In this document: one piece after another, positions 1 to 9,191 of the stretch
Position numbering within the stretch: the first letter of the stretch is position 1
How the letters are laid out: each line of letters begins with the position of its first letter
NCBI RefSeq assembly: GCF_022952855.1
Contig: NZ_JALJDX010000213.1
Coordinates: forward strand, 45,612-109,611
DNA length: 64,000 nt
From: Pseudomonas sp. RGM2987
Lineage (GTDB): Bacteria > Pseudomonadota > Gammaproteobacteria > Pseudomonadales > Pseudomonadaceae
Reading direction: 5' to 3'
Translations under genes and position numbers: made by a program
The notes under the pieces: generated by a model
What the model was told of the DNA's origin: nothing
Databases searched by the model: none
What the model saw: only the letters and a program-made list of their open reading frames with translations

Positions 1-978
1 ACGCAGCAGCAGGCCTTCGCGGATCAGGAACTGTTTGCTGGCGGCGGTGCCGTCATCGTCATGGCTGTAGCTTGCCAGCTCCTCGGGAATGTCCGGGTCG
101 AAGGTCACGTTCAACAGGCTGGAGCCGTATTGCAGGTGACCAAAATCGGCGGTCTTGACGAAGCTGGTGCCGGCGTAGTTGCGCTCGTCCCCCAGGATGC
201 GGTCCAGCTCCAGCGGATGGCCGATGGATTCGTGGATCTGCAACATCATCTGGTCGGGCATCAGCAGCAAGTCCCGAGGGCCTTGTGGGGTGTTGGGCGC
301 CATCAACAGTTGCAGGGCCTGGTCGGCGATCTTCGGCCCGGCGCCGATCAGGCCGCAGCGCTGGATCACGTCGAAGCCGCCTTGCTGGCCGAAGTTCTCG
401 CGGCCCAGGGTGCGGGTCTGGCTGTCGTGACCGTCGAACGCGGTGACGTCCAGGGCCGGGTAGATGAAGCGCTGGGCCTGGCGCAGTTCGGCGCCGGCGC
501 TGTTGAGGTAAATCTGCTCGACCTGGGTCAGGCCGATACTCACTTGCCAATTCACCAGGCGCTCGTCTGCCGGCACGGCGGCCGATTCGTCGCCGAGCAG
601 TTGGTAGCAATCGCCCAGGGCCGGGAAAGCCTGGTCGAAAAACGGTGAAAAGTAGTCGGCGCGGTCGCTGGACACCGGCTGCTCGCGCAGGTCGAGCAAG
701 GCGTGGGGCTTGAGCCGGCGGGCTTGTTGCTCGGCGCGGTCCAGCGCGGCTTGCAGGCCGGCCTGGGACAGGTCGTTGGTGGAGGCATAGGCCTCGACAC
801 CGTTGACCCGCGCGGTGAGCATCGCGCCTTCGTCACGGTTCAGGCTGGGCGGCTCGGCGACATTCTTGCGCACCGACAAATGCTGGCCGGATTCGCGCAC
901 GTAACGCAGGGAAAAAAACTCAGCGCCCGTGCGCAAGGCAGCAAAGCGCTGCTTGAGCTGGGGGGAGAAGTCGAACAT
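1..978 (-). CDS. TldD/PmbA family metalloprotease-like protein (3' end beyond window)
   Basis: The minus-strand frame is open from an ATG at 978 to the window edge without a stop, so 326 N-terminal residues are visible. The protein begins MFDFSPQLKQRFAAL. Near residue 260 it has the family metal-binding type motif HESIGHPLELDR (H-E-x3-H), preceded by LLLMPDQMMLQIHES. TldD/PmbA proteins are about 450-480 residues and act as cytoplasmic metalloproteases, so roughly a third is missing. A GGAGGTTCC ribosome-binding sequence lies just upstream of the ATG on the minus strand. The substrate cannot be inferred, and the gene is unrelated to the betaine genes that follow. Confidence 0.85.
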   Translation of the reverse strand, partial: MFDFSPQLKQRFAALRTGAEFFSLRYVRESGQHLSVRKNVAEPPSLNRDEGAMLTARVNGVEAYASTNDLSQAGLQAALDRAEQQARRLKPHALLDLREQPVSSDRADYFSPFFDQAFPALGDCYQLLGDESAAVPADERLVNWQVSIGLTQVEQIYLNSAGAELRQAQRFIYPALDVTAFDGHDSQTRTLGRENFGQQGGFDVIQRCGLIGAGPKIADQALQLLMAPNTPQGPRDLLLMPDQMMLQIHESIGHPLELDRILGDERNYAGTSFVKTADFGHLQYGSSLLNVTFDPDIPEELASYSHDDDGTAASKQFLIREGLLLR

Positions 979-1096
979 GGAACCTCCTTGTCTGGAGTGG
1001 CGGTGCAGCGAGGTGCGGCGCAGTGACGCGGCGGCTCTAGAGTAGGCCTGGGCGGGGAGAGGGATCAAGGGATTGTGGATGTCAGGGGGGACGCTA

Positions 1097-1327
1097 TCGC
1101 GAGCAGGCTCGCTCCCACACTGGGGCCTGAGTGGTCACAAGATTTGTGTCCGCCGGGGGTCCTGTGGGAGCGGGCTTGCTCGCGAAGGCGGTGTGACAGT
1201 CGATGGAGATGTTGGATATGCCGGCCTCTTCGCGAGCAAGCCCGCTCCCACAGTTTGATCGGTGTCGGACACAAAATCTGCATCCGCCGGGGATCCTCTG
1301 TGGGAGCGAGCCTGCTCGCGATGGCGG
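1097..1327. repeat. Two tandem REP pairs (type A)
   Basis: Four copies of the GTGGGAGCGGGCTTGCTC palindrome alternate in orientation at about 1097-1119, 1163-1188, 1228-1252 and 1299-1327, making two adjacent inverted pairs (REPINs). The spacers share the words CACAAGATTTGTGTC / GGACACAAAATCTG and CCGCCGGGG, which suggests tandem duplication of one unit. The 979-1333 gap holds nothing else that I can see. Confidence 0.85.
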
Positions 1328-1333
1328 TAGCCG

Positions 1334-3037
1334 TTACTGCGCGGTAGGCCCGACTTCGCGCAGTGGCTTGCCGCGTACCGGCGCGTCGCCGGCCACGTAG
1401 TACGGCGCGGTGCTGCGGGGCAGGGGCTGGCGGCCGCGGATCTTGTCGGCGATTTTCTCGGCGATCATGATCGTTGGCGCGTTCAGGTTACCGGTGGTGA
1501 TGATCGGCATGATCGAGGCATCCACCACGCGCAGACCTTGCATGCCATGCACGCGGCCTTCTGCGTCGACCACTGCCATGTCGTCGGTGCCCATCTTGCA
1601 CGAGCAGGAGGGGTGGAACGCAGTTTCGGCGTGTTCGCGGATGAACTGGTCCAGTTGCGCGTCGGTCTGCACCTCGATGCCCGGACTGATCTCGCGGCCA
1701 CGGAACGGGTCGAGCGCCGGCTGTTGCATGATCTCGCGGGTCAGGCGGATGCCATCGCGAAACTCCTGCCAGTCCTGCTCGGTGGCCATGTAGTTGAACA
1801 GGATGCTCGGGTGCTGGCGCGGGTCCTTGGACCTGGCCTGGATCCGGCCACGGCTGGGTGAACGCATGGAACCCATGTGCGCCTGGAAGCCATGTTCCTT
1901 CACACCGTTGCTGCCGTTGTAGTTAATTGCCACCGGCAGGAAGTGGTACTGGATGTTCGGCCAATCGAACTCCGGGCGGGTGCGGATGAAGCCGCCGGCC
2001 TCGAACTGGTTGCTGGCGCCGATGCCGGTGCCGTTGAACAGCCACTCGGCACCGATGGCCGGCTGGTTGTACCAGAGCAGCGACGGGTACAGCGAAACCG
2101 GTTGGGTGCAGGCGTATTGCAGATACAGTTCGAGGTGATCCTGCAGATTCTCACCGACGCCCGGCAGGTCATGGACCACCGGAATGTCGAGGCTCTTGAG
2201 CAATGGCGCCGGGCCGACGCCGGAGCGTTGCAGGATCTGCGGCGAAGCGATGGCGCCGGAGCACAGCAGTACTTCCTTGCGGGCGCGGGCTTCGACCCGC
2301 TCTTCAGCGGCGCCCACCAGGTAACGCACGCCTACCGCGCGCTTGCCTTCGAACAGGATCTTGTCGGTCAGGGCATGGGTGATGATGGTCAGGGTCGAGC
2401 GCTTCTTGGCGACGTCCAGATAACCACGGGCGGTACTGGCGCGACGGCCGTTCGGCGTCACGGTGCGGTCCATCGGGCCGAAGCCTTCCTGCTGGTAGCC
2501 GTTGAGGTCCTCGGTACGCGGATAACCGGCCTGCACGCCGGCCTCGACCATCGCATGGAATAGCGGGTTGTTACCGGGCTTGGGCGTGGTCACGCTGACC
2601 GGACCTTCGCCGCCGTGGTAGTCGTTGGGGCCGATGTCACGGGTTTCCGCCTTGCGAAAGTACGGCAGGCAGTCCAGGTAGCTCCAGTCTTCCAGGCCCG
2701 GTAGCTTGGCCCAGTTGTCGTAATCCAGGGCGTTGCCGCGGATGTAGCACATGCCGTTGATCAACGAAGAGCCGCCCAGGCCCTTGCCGCGACCGCATTC
2801 CATGCGGCGGCCGTTCATATGCGGCTCGGGGTCGGTTTCATAGGCCCAGTTATAGCGTCGGCCTTGCAGCGGGAACGCCAGGGCGGCCGGCATTTGCGTG
2901 CGAAAATCCAGGCGATAGTCCGGACCGCCGGCTTCGAGCAGCAGGACGGTGACGCCTTCGTCTTCGGTCAGACGGGCCGCCAGGGTGTTACCGGCCGAGC
3001 CGGCACCGATGATGATGTAATCGAATTCTTGGGACAT
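1334..3037 (-). CDS. betA: Choline dehydrogenase
   Basis: FAD-dependent GMC-family choline dehydrogenase of 567 residues; it oxidises choline to betaine aldehyde (and can oxidise the aldehyde to glycine betaine) at the inner membrane, feeding the respiratory chain. Starting at MSQEFDYIIIGAGSAG the ADP-binding loop is at residues 10-15, and the GMC C-terminal block with HPSCSCKMG and the NAPTIMIAEKIAD segment is intact. An in-frame GTG nine bases upstream (3046) is possible, but the ATG at 3037 has AGAGGG at good spacing. It is the last gene of the betI-betB-betA series on the minus strand, with a REP pair between betB and betA. Confidence 0.96.
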   Translation of the reverse strand: MSQEFDYIIIGAGSAGNTLAARLTEDEGVTVLLLEAGGPDYRLDFRTQMPAALAFPLQGRRYNWAYETDPEPHMNGRRMECGRGKGLGGSSLINGMCYIRGNALDYDNWAKLPGLEDWSYLDCLPYFRKAETRDIGPNDYHGGEGPVSVTTPKPGNNPLFHAMVEAGVQAGYPRTEDLNGYQQEGFGPMDRTVTPNGRRASTARGYLDVAKKRSTLTIITHALTDKILFEGKRAVGVRYLVGAAEERVEARARKEVLLCSGAIASPQILQRSGVGPAPLLKSLDIPVVHDLPGVGENLQDHLELYLQYACTQPVSLYPSLLWYNQPAIGAEWLFNGTGIGASNQFEAGGFIRTRPEFDWPNIQYHFLPVAINYNGSNGVKEHGFQAHMGSMRSPSRGRIQARSKDPRQHPSILFNYMATEQDWQEFRDGIRLTREIMQQPALDPFRGREISPGIEVQTDAQLDQFIREHAETAFHPSCSCKMGTDDMAVVDAEGRVHGMQGLRVVDASIMPIITTGNLNAPTIMIAEKIADKIRGRQPLPRSTAPYYVAGDAPVRGKPLREVGPTAQ

Positions 3038-3092
3038 GAAATGCACCCTCTTTTGATTGGGTTCAGGTCGCGGTCGGCGAGTGCCACCTTCC

Positions 3093-3228
3093 CTGTGGCG
3101 AGGGGATTTATCCCCGTTCGGCTGCGCAGCAGTCGCAACTCAAGCGACCGGGTTCTGTCTGGATAGCGATGAGCCCTGAAGCGAGGGGCCGCTTCGCAGC
3201 CCGGCGGGAGCAAGCTCCCTCGCCACAA
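3093..3228. repeat. REP pair (type B, mixed halves)
   Basis: GTGGCGAGGGGATTTATCCCC at the left is paired with AGCGGGAGCAAGCTCCCTCG at the right, so the pair combines the ATTTATCCCC variant with the standard GCTTGCTCCC type. It lies between betB and betA inside the presumed operon. Confidence 0.75.
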
Positions 3229-3250
3229 AAGCCCCTGGCTCCGGGTCAGA

Positions 3251-4723
3251 TCAGAACACCGAGGCGTAATCGCCCAGCTCGACCTGTACCGATTTGATGC
3301 GTGTGAAGTTGTTCAGCGAGCTGATCCCGTTCTCGCGGCCCACGCCCGATTGCTTGTAGCCACCGACCGGCATCTTCGCGTCGGACTCGCCCCAGGCGTT
3401 GATCCAGCAGATACCGGCTTCCAGTTGATGGATGATGCGGTGGGCGCGGTTCAGGTCGCGGGTCACGACGCCGGCGGCCAGGCCGAAGTCGGTGTCGTTG
3501 GCGCGGCGGATGACTTCTTCCTCGGTGTCATAGCTGAGGATGCTCATCACCGGACCGAAGATTTCTTCACGCACGATAGTCATCTCGTCAGTGCAATCGG
3601 TGAACACAGTCGGCGCAACGAACGCACCCTTGGCGAACTCGCCGTCGGTCAGGCGCGCGCCGCCGCACAGCAGGCGCGCGCCCTCGGCCTTGCCTTTCTC
3701 GATGTAGCCCAACACGCTTTCCATGTGGGCGAAGCTCACCAGCGGGCCGAAGTTGGTGTTCTCGTCCTCCGGATTGCCGATGCGGATGCGCGCCACGCGT
3801 TCGGCGATCTTGGCTTCGAGCGCGGCCTTGAGGTGTCTGGGCACGAACACGCGGGTGCCGTTGGTGCAGACCTGACCGGAGCTGTAGAAGTTGGCCATCA
3901 TCGCAGTGTCGGCGGCGCGGTCCAGGTCGGCGTCGTCGCAGATGATCAACGGCGACTTGCCGCCCAATTCCATGGTCACGTCCTTGAGCGAAGAGCTCGA
4001 GGCGCTGGCCATGACTTTCTTGCCGGTGTCGGTGCCGCCGGTGAAGGAGACTTTCTCGATGCGTGGGTGCTCGGTCAGCCAGGTGCCGACTTCACGGCCG
4101 CTGCCGGTCAGCACGTTGAACACGCCCGCCGGGACGCCGGCTTCGGTGTAGATCTCGGCCAGCTTCAGGGTGGTCAGCGAGGTGACTTCGCTCGGCTTGA
4201 AGATCATCGCGTTACCGGCGGCCAGGGCCGGTGCGGATTTCCACAGGGCGATCTGGATCGGGTAGTTCCACGCGCCGATGCCGGCCACCACGCCCAGGGG
4301 CTCGCGGCGAGTGTAGACAAACGAGGTGTCGCGCAGCGGGATTTGCTCGCCTTCGATGGCGGGCACCAGGCCGGCGTAGTATTCGAGCACGTCGGCGCCG
4401 GTGACGATGTCGACGTAGCGGGTTTCGGAGTAGGCCTTGCCGGTGTCCAGCGTCTCCAGGGCGGCCAGTTCATCGTTGCGCTCGCGCAGAATGTCCACGG
4501 CGCGGCGCAGGATGCGCGAGCGCTGCATGGCGGTCATGGCCGCCCAGACTTTCTGGCCTTTTTCGGCGCTGATCACGGCGCGCTCGACGTCTTCCTTGGT
4601 GGCACGCTGCACCAGGGCGAGAACCTCACCGTTGGCAGGGTTGATGGCTTCGAAAGTGGCGTCGCCGCTGGCATCGCTGTACGCGCCATCGATGTAGAGT
4701 TTTTGCAGTTCGAAACGGGCCAT
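3251..4723 (-). CDS. betB: Betaine aldehyde dehydrogenase
   Basis: NAD(P)-dependent aldehyde dehydrogenase of 490 residues that converts betaine aldehyde to glycine betaine. It has the ALDH nucleotide fold (GVVAGIGAWNYPIQIALWKSA), the catalytic glutamate in MELGGKSP, and the catalytic cysteine in SSGQVCTNGTRV, which matches BetB rather than a generic ALDH. The start at MARFELQKLYIDG fits the family length; the longer GTG-started frame to 4774 has no ribosome-binding site. It lies 80 bases downstream of betI on the same strand, in the conserved betI-betB-betA order, and is expected to be induced when choline releases BetI. Confidence 0.97.
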   Translation of the reverse strand: MARFELQKLYIDGAYSDASGDATFEAINPANGEVLALVQRATKEDVERAVISAEKGQKVWAAMTAMQRSRILRRAVDILRERNDELAALETLDTGKAYSETRYVDIVTGADVLEYYAGLVPAIEGEQIPLRDTSFVYTRREPLGVVAGIGAWNYPIQIALWKSAPALAAGNAMIFKPSEVTSLTTLKLAEIYTEAGVPAGVFNVLTGSGREVGTWLTEHPRIEKVSFTGGTDTGKKVMASASSSSLKDVTMELGGKSPLIICDDADLDRAADTAMMANFYSSGQVCTNGTRVFVPRHLKAALEAKIAERVARIRIGNPEDENTNFGPLVSFAHMESVLGYIEKGKAEGARLLCGGARLTDGEFAKGAFVAPTVFTDCTDEMTIVREEIFGPVMSILSYDTEEEVIRRANDTDFGLAAGVVTRDLNRAHRIIHQLEAGICWINAWGESDAKMPVGGYKQSGVGRENGISSLNNFTRIKSVQVELGDYASVF

Positions 4724-4803
4724 AAAGTCCTCGCAAGTGCATGAGTGGTTGGCTGCGCCACCGGACGTGTCCACTACAGCTGACTACGCGGGTCGGTGAC
4801 GGT

Positions 4804-5424
4804 TCAGGAGCCGAGCGGTTCTGTGTGCTCTGGCGCTCCTGCCTTGGCCAATTGGAAATCCATGTATTCGTAAGCGATCCGGTGTGCCTGGGCGGTGTCG
4901 AACGCGTCTCCCGACAGCGCCCCGCGCAGCCACAAACCGTCAATCAGAGCGGCCAGGCCCCGTGCCGCGCTACGCGCCTCATCGGCGGGCAATACGCGGC
5001 GGAACTGGCAACACAAGTTGGAATACAGACGGTGATCGTTGATCCGCTGCAACCTGTGCAATGACGAGTGATGCATGCTGGTGGCCCAGAAGGCCAGCCA
5101 GGTTTTCATTGCCGGGCCGTTGACCTGGCTGGCGTCGAAGTTGCCTTCGATGATCACCTGGAGGTGCGCCCGCGGGCTGCTGTCCTCCAGCGCCTGGCGG
5201 CGCGCGGTGACGTTCTCGCTCAGGACAGTCATCAGGTACTGGGCCGTGGCCGCGATCAGGCCATTCTTGTCCTGAAAGTAGTGACTGATGATGCCGTTCG
5301 AGACACCGGCCAAACGGGCGATCAGCGCAATGCTGGCGTCCCCCATGCCGACCTGATCGACCGCTTGCAGCGTGGCTTCGATCAATTGCTGGCGGCGTAT
5401 GGGTTGCATACCGACCTTGGGCAT
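4804..5424 (-). CDS. betI: Choline-responsive TetR-family repressor BetI
   Basis: 206-residue TetR-family regulator (BetI is usually about 195-200). The N-terminal helix-turn-helix is intact (ALIARLAGVSNGIISHYFQDKNGLIAAT), and the opening MPKVGMQPIRRQQLIEATL is typical of BetI. In Pseudomonas and enterics BetI represses the bet genes and is released by choline. An AAGGAG ribosome-binding site precedes the ATG. A perfect 20-bp palindrome of the BetI-box type lies 70 bp upstream (5494-5513), consistent with autoregulation. Confidence 0.95.
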   Translation of the reverse strand: MPKVGMQPIRRQQLIEATLQAVDQVGMGDASIALIARLAGVSNGIISHYFQDKNGLIAATAQYLMTVLSENVTARRQALEDSSPRAHLQVIIEGNFDASQVNGPAMKTWLAFWATSMHHSSLHRLQRINDHRLYSNLCCQFRRVLPADEARSAARGLAALIDGLWLRGALSGDAFDTAQAHRIAYEYMDFQLAKAGAPEHTEPLGS

Positions 5425-5493
5425 CTAGCGCATCTCCTTAGGCCAACCGGCAGGCGAGTTCGTCTGTCGATGCGTGGGCCAGTCTATTTTGTT

Positions 5494-5513
5494 TTGATTG
5501 AACGTTCAATCAA
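5494..5513. promoter_or_regulatory. BetI operator
   Basis: Perfect 20-bp palindrome TTGATTGAACGTTCAATCAA, 70 bp upstream of betI. Its core ATTGAACGTTCAAT matches BetI operators as known from E. coli and Pseudomonas bet promoters. It should control betIBA and possibly transcription in the opposite direction. Confidence 0.85.
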
Positions 5514-5570
5514 CAAAAGAATAAGCTCTGCGACAATTCGTCGCGATTTGCAGAAATTTCCTACGCGTAA

Positions 5571-5767
5571 ATGGCGCAGAAACCGGACATCCAACGGCCC
5601 CGGCCCCAGGCTTCACAGGGGGCGAGGGCTTGTCGGATGTCTTTATAACACCCGCCGGTCGGCTGCCTACTGATCGATTGGTCGGGTAGCAGGAGCAGGC
5701 GGCGCTGGAGACCCGTGATTGGCAGCGGTTTCGTGAGCGGCTGATGCAGCCGGATCAACAGCAGTAG
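5571..5767 (+). pseudogene. Possible remnant of a gene divergent from betI
   Basis: Just beyond the BetI operator, on the plus strand, a 25-codon ORF (5571-5648) begins MAQKPDIQRPRPQ and ends quickly. A second coding-looking stretch in another frame (5690-5767) reads QEQAALETRDWQRFRERLMQ and ends in TAG without its own start. In P. aeruginosa a divergent betT choline transporter occupies this place; here no transporter is present. The pieces may be the two ends of a deleted gene, but I cannot match them to BetT, so this is tentative. Confidence 0.25.
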
Positions 5768-5791
5768 ACACTGTTGGGGCAAGGAAGCTTG

Positions 5792-5912
5792 TGTGGCGAG
5801 GGAGCTTGCTCCCGCTGGGCTGCGTAGCAGCCCCCGGGTTTCTTCAGAGGGACCAAGTGAGCCGAGTTTGCGACTGTTGCGCAGCCGAGCGGGAGCAAGC
5901 TCCCTCGCCACG
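5792..5912. repeat. REP pair (type B)
   Basis: GTGGCGAGGGAGCTTGCTCC at the left and its inverted copy ending CTCCCTCGCCAC at the right enclose about 70 bp, forming a long hairpin. It sits between the betI-side intergenic region and the choVWX terminator. Confidence 0.85.
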
Positions 5913-5948
5913 GTCGGTATTCCAGGGCTCCTTGTCTGAAACCCGCAT

Positions 5949-5986
5949 AAACAAAAACGCCGCGATCTCTCGCGGCGTTTTTGTTT
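5949..5986 (-). terminator. Intrinsic terminator after choV
   Basis: Perfect 16-bp inverted arms (AAACAAAAACGCCGCG and its complement) flank the 6-base loop ATCTCT. The GC core is CGCCGCG/CGCGGCG, bounded by A- and T-rich ends, so it can act in both directions. It lies 9 bp past the choV stop codon. Confidence 0.93.
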
Positions 5987-5994
5987 GTGCTGGC

Positions 5995-7173
5995 TCAGCC
6001 CAGGTTCTTGCCGAGCAGCGCGTGGTACAGCTCGCTGTCGCCGAGGATCCCGACGACTTTCTGGTTGTCGTGGAGCACCAGTTTGTTGCCGGTCTGGTAG
6101 CGGATCTGCAAGGCGTCGCGCATGCCGATGTTGGAGTCCACCAGGGTCGGGCGACGGCCCAGCTCTTCGACAGCTTGGCCTGGCGCCCAGTTTTGCAGGT
6201 CCAGTACCGCACCGTTCTGCCGGGCGCCCTTGATGGTGTTGCCTTCGGCCAGGTCGAGCCAGGAGTCGCCGCCCGGGTCCAGGCACACCGAACCGTTGAT
6301 GCGCTTGCAGTTGTCCAGGGTGCGCATCAGGCTGCGACCGCAGAGTACGTTGAGCGGGTTGGTATGGGCGACGAAGGTACGCACATAGTCGTCCGCCGGG
6401 TTCAGCACGATCTCTTCCGGCTTGCTGTACTGGATGATCTTGCCGTCCTTCATGATCGCGATCCGGCTGCCCAGTTTCAGGGCTTCGTCCAGGTCATGGC
6501 TGACGAACACGATGGTCTTTTGCAGTTTGCGTTGCAGTTCCAGCAATTCGTCCTGCAAACCCTGGCGGATCAAAGGGTCGAGGGCCGAGAACGGTTCGTC
6601 CATCAACAGGATGTCGGCGTCCATCGCCAGGGCGCGGGCCAGGCCGACCCGCTGCTGCATACCGCCGGACAACTCGTCGGGTTTCTTGTTGCGCCACTGG
6701 GTCAGGCCCACCAGCTCGAGTTTTTCATCCACCAGCTTGCGCCGTTCCTTCTCGGGACGGCCCTGCATTTCCAGGCCGAAGCTGATGTTCTCGCGCACGG
6801 TCAGCCAAGGCATCAGGGCGAACTTCTGGAACACCATGGCGATGCGCTTGGTGCGCATCATCTTCAGTTCAGCAGGGGAGCAAGAGGCGATGTCGATCTG
6901 CCGCCCTTCGTGCTCGACGAACAACTTGCCACGACTGACGGTGTTCAAGCCGTTGATGCAGCGCAGCAGGCTGGATTTGCCTGAGCCGGAAAGGCCCATC
7001 AGGACGCAGATCTCACCCTTCTCGACGGACAGGCTGGCTTTCTCCACGCCAACGATCAGGCCGGTCTGCTGCAGGATCTCGGGGCGTGAAAGACCCTTGT
7101 CCAGCAGGTCCAGCGCGGCCTTGGGGCGGTTGGAGAAAATAACATCGACGTCTTCGAAACGAATGATGCTCAT
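5995..7173 (-). CDS. choV: Choline ABC transporter ATPase
   Basis: 392-residue ATP-binding subunit of the quaternary-amine (QAT) transporter, called ChoV or CbcV. It has Walker A GLSGSGKSS near residue 60, signature LSGGMQQR, Walker B ILLMDEPFSALD, and a single C-terminal CBS-type regulatory segment (VLDLQNWAPGQAVEELG to VVGILGDSELYHALL). It powers uptake of choline, and of betaine and carnitine with alternative binding proteins. The start overlaps the choW stop by 4 bp (ATGA), so the two are translationally coupled. A strong terminator follows. Confidence 0.95.
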   Translation of the reverse strand: MSIIRFEDVDVIFSNRPKAALDLLDKGLSRPEILQQTGLIVGVEKASLSVEKGEICVLMGLSGSGKSSLLRCINGLNTVSRGKLFVEHEGRQIDIASCSPAELKMMRTKRIAMVFQKFALMPWLTVRENISFGLEMQGRPEKERRKLVDEKLELVGLTQWRNKKPDELSGGMQQRVGLARALAMDADILLMDEPFSALDPLIRQGLQDELLELQRKLQKTIVFVSHDLDEALKLGSRIAIMKDGKIIQYSKPEEIVLNPADDYVRTFVAHTNPLNVLCGRSLMRTLDNCKRINGSVCLDPGGDSWLDLAEGNTIKGARQNGAVLDLQNWAPGQAVEELGRRPTLVDSNIGMRDALQIRYQTGNKLVLHDNQKVVGILGDSELYHALLGKNLG

Positions 7174-8015
7174 GCGTCACCCCCTACTTTAGCGTCGGGT
7201 TGTTTGCAGATTCGGTCGAGCATGATCGCCAGCAATACGATCGCCAGGCCAGCTTCGAAGCCCAGGGCGATATCGGCGGTGTTCAGTGCGTTGACCACGG
7301 GTTTGCCCAGGCCATCGGCACCCACCAGCGCGGCGATCACCACCATCGACAACGACAGCATGATGCACTGGGTGACACCGGCCGCGATGCTCGGCATCGC
7401 ATGGGGCAGTTCGATACGCGAGAGGAGCTGGCGACGGGAGCAGCCGAAGGCTTTGCCGGCGTCGAGCAATTCTTCCGGAACGTCGCAGATACCCAGGTAA
7501 GTCAGGCGGATGGGCGCGGCAATCGCGAACACCACCGTGGAGATCAGGCCCGGGACTACGCCCAGCCCGAACAGGGTCAGGGTAGGAATGAGGTAGACGA
7601 AGGTCGGTACGGTCTGCATCAGATCGAGCACCGGCCGCATCAGGGTGTAGAACATCGGCTTGTGCGCGGCAACAATGCCCAGCGGCACGCCAATCAGTAC
7701 GCAGACCAGAGTGGCGAACATCACCTGGGCGAGGGTTTCCATGGTTTCCTGCCAGTAACCCAGGTTGAGGATCAGCAGGAAAGACGCGATGACGAATACG
7801 GTCAGGCCCCATTTACGCTGGATGAAATGCGCCAGCAGGGCGATGAGGCCAATCAGGGCCAGGGGATTGAACCAGGTCAGCGCAAACGTCACGCCGTGAA
7901 TCATCGTTTCCAGGAACAGCGCGATGGCGTCGAAGGTGCTGGCGCCGTTTTGCGTCAACCATTCAACGAAGCCGGCGATGTACTGGCCTAAGGGTATTTT
8001 CTGATCAATGAGCAT
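7170..8015 (-). CDS. choW: Choline ABC transporter permease
   Basis: 281-residue inner-membrane permease of the QAT transporter, with five to six hydrophobic helices and the BPD-type coupling segment around DAGKAFGCSRRQLLSRIELPHAMPSI. I chose MLIDQKIPLGQYIAGF as the start because this opening is typical of the family; an ATG six codons upstream (8033) is also possible and neither has a strong ribosome-binding site. It overlaps choV by 4 bp and follows choX by 70 bp in one minus-strand operon (choX-choW-choV). Confidence 0.93.
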   Translation of the reverse strand: MLIDQKIPLGQYIAGFVEWLTQNGASTFDAIALFLETMIHGVTFALTWFNPLALIGLIALLAHFIQRKWGLTVFVIASFLLILNLGYWQETMETLAQVMFATLVCVLIGVPLGIVAAHKPMFYTLMRPVLDLMQTVPTFVYLIPTLTLFGLGVVPGLISTVVFAIAAPIRLTYLGICDVPEELLDAGKAFGCSRRQLLSRIELPHAMPSIAAGVTQCIMLSLSMVVIAALVGADGLGKPVVNALNTADIALGFEAGLAIVLLAIMLDRICKQPDAKVGGDA

Positions 8016-8085
8016 GGTAGTGAACGTCCGCATGCAAGGGATTAACAGCCCGGGCGAGCGAGCCCGCCCGGCCTAACATAAGCAG

Positions 8086-9033
8086 TTACTTCGCGAGCTT
8101 GGCTTTCACGGCCTCCAGGCCAGGTTTACCGTCAATGGTGGTCACGCCAGCGAGCCAGGTATCGAGCACCTGTGGGTTCTTTTGCAGCCAGGCCTTGGCG
8201 GCGGCTTCAGGCTTCATCTTGTCGTCGAGGACGTTGCCCATCAGCGAGCTTTCCATGTCGACGGTGAACTCAAGATTCTTCAGCAGTTGGCCAACGTTGC
8301 TGCATTCCTGGCTGTAGCCCTTGCGGGTGTTGGTCGCCACGGTGGCAGCGCCGAAGTCCGGACCGAAGAAGTCGTCGCCACCGGTCAGGTACTGGATCTT
8401 GAAGCGAGTGTTCATCGGGTGTGGCGCCCAGCCCAGGAACACCACATCGGTGCCGCGTTTCGAGGCACGATCGACCTGAGAAAGCATGCCCGCTTCACTC
8501 GACTCGACGACTTTAAAGCCTGCGTCCTTCAGACCGAAGGCGTTCTTGTCGATCATGCTCTGGATCAGGCGGTTGCCATCGTTACCTGGCTCGATGCCGT
8601 AGATCTTGCCGTCCAGTTCTTTCTTGAATTTGGGGATGTCGGCGAAGTCATGCAGGCCTTTGTCATAGAGACCTTGAGGTACGGCGAGGGTGTACTTGGC
8701 ACCCTTGAGGTTGGTGCGCACGGTTTCCACGGTGCCGGCATCACGATAAGCCTTGATGTCGTTTTCCATGGTCGGCATCCAGTTGCCGAGGAACACGTCC
8801 ATGTTCTTGCCATCGGCCAGGGACTTGTAGGTCACCGGCACGGAAATCATCGTGGTCTTGGTCTTGTAGCCCAACGCATCGAGTACCACGCTGGTGGTGG
8901 CGGTTGTCACGGTGATGTCGGTCCAGCCGACGTCAGAGAAGTTGACGGTGCTGCATTGCGGGGGTTCTGCAGCGTTGGCCAGCATCGGAAGACTCAGCAT
9001 GGCGGCCAACAACAATGGCTTGGAACCTTTCAT
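8086..9033 (-). CDS. choX: Choline-binding periplasmic protein
   Basis: 315-residue substrate-binding protein. The N-terminus MKGSKPLLLAAMLSLPMLANAAEPP is a Sec signal peptide cleaved after ANA. The mature protein has the OpuAC fold with aromatic substrate-pocket segments (DVGWTDITVTTATTSVVLDALGY, FLGNWMPTMEND, VFLGWAPHPMN) typical of ChoX/CbcX. It delivers choline to ChoWV. AGGAG precedes the ATG. It is related to CaiX at 17273-18217, which has no permease of its own here and probably shares ChoWV. Confidence 0.95.
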   Translation of the reverse strand: MKGSKPLLLAAMLSLPMLANAAEPPQCSTVNFSDVGWTDITVTTATTSVVLDALGYKTKTTMISVPVTYKSLADGKNMDVFLGNWMPTMENDIKAYRDAGTVETVRTNLKGAKYTLAVPQGLYDKGLHDFADIPKFKKELDGKIYGIEPGNDGNRLIQSMIDKNAFGLKDAGFKVVESSEAGMLSQVDRASKRGTDVVFLGWAPHPMNTRFKIQYLTGGDDFFGPDFGAATVATNTRKGYSQECSNVGQLLKNLEFTVDMESSLMGNVLDDKMKPEAAAKAWLQKNPQVLDTWLAGVTTIDGKPGLEAVKAKLAK

Positions 9034-9191
9034 GGGTAGACTCCTGGTGTTTTATCGGCAGTGTCCGGGCAGGACAACCGCGCGCTTATTGGTATTGCGG
9101 TTGGTGGCGCGTGGGCACTCTCTGACACGCGGCCTTGCAAACGAGCCGTAACTGATCATGTACCAGTGCAAATCTGACGCCTACAGGGATA

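Noticed and set aside
1097..1327. CRISPR-like regular array
   Set aside because: The units are alternating palindromes with unequal spacers, no cas genes are near, and the sequence is a known REP type.
1065..1400. Several short overlapping ORFs with peptides such as RASPLPQ or GSKLPRH
   Set aside because: Such peptides recur wherever a REP element is read through; they are translations of the repeats, not genes.
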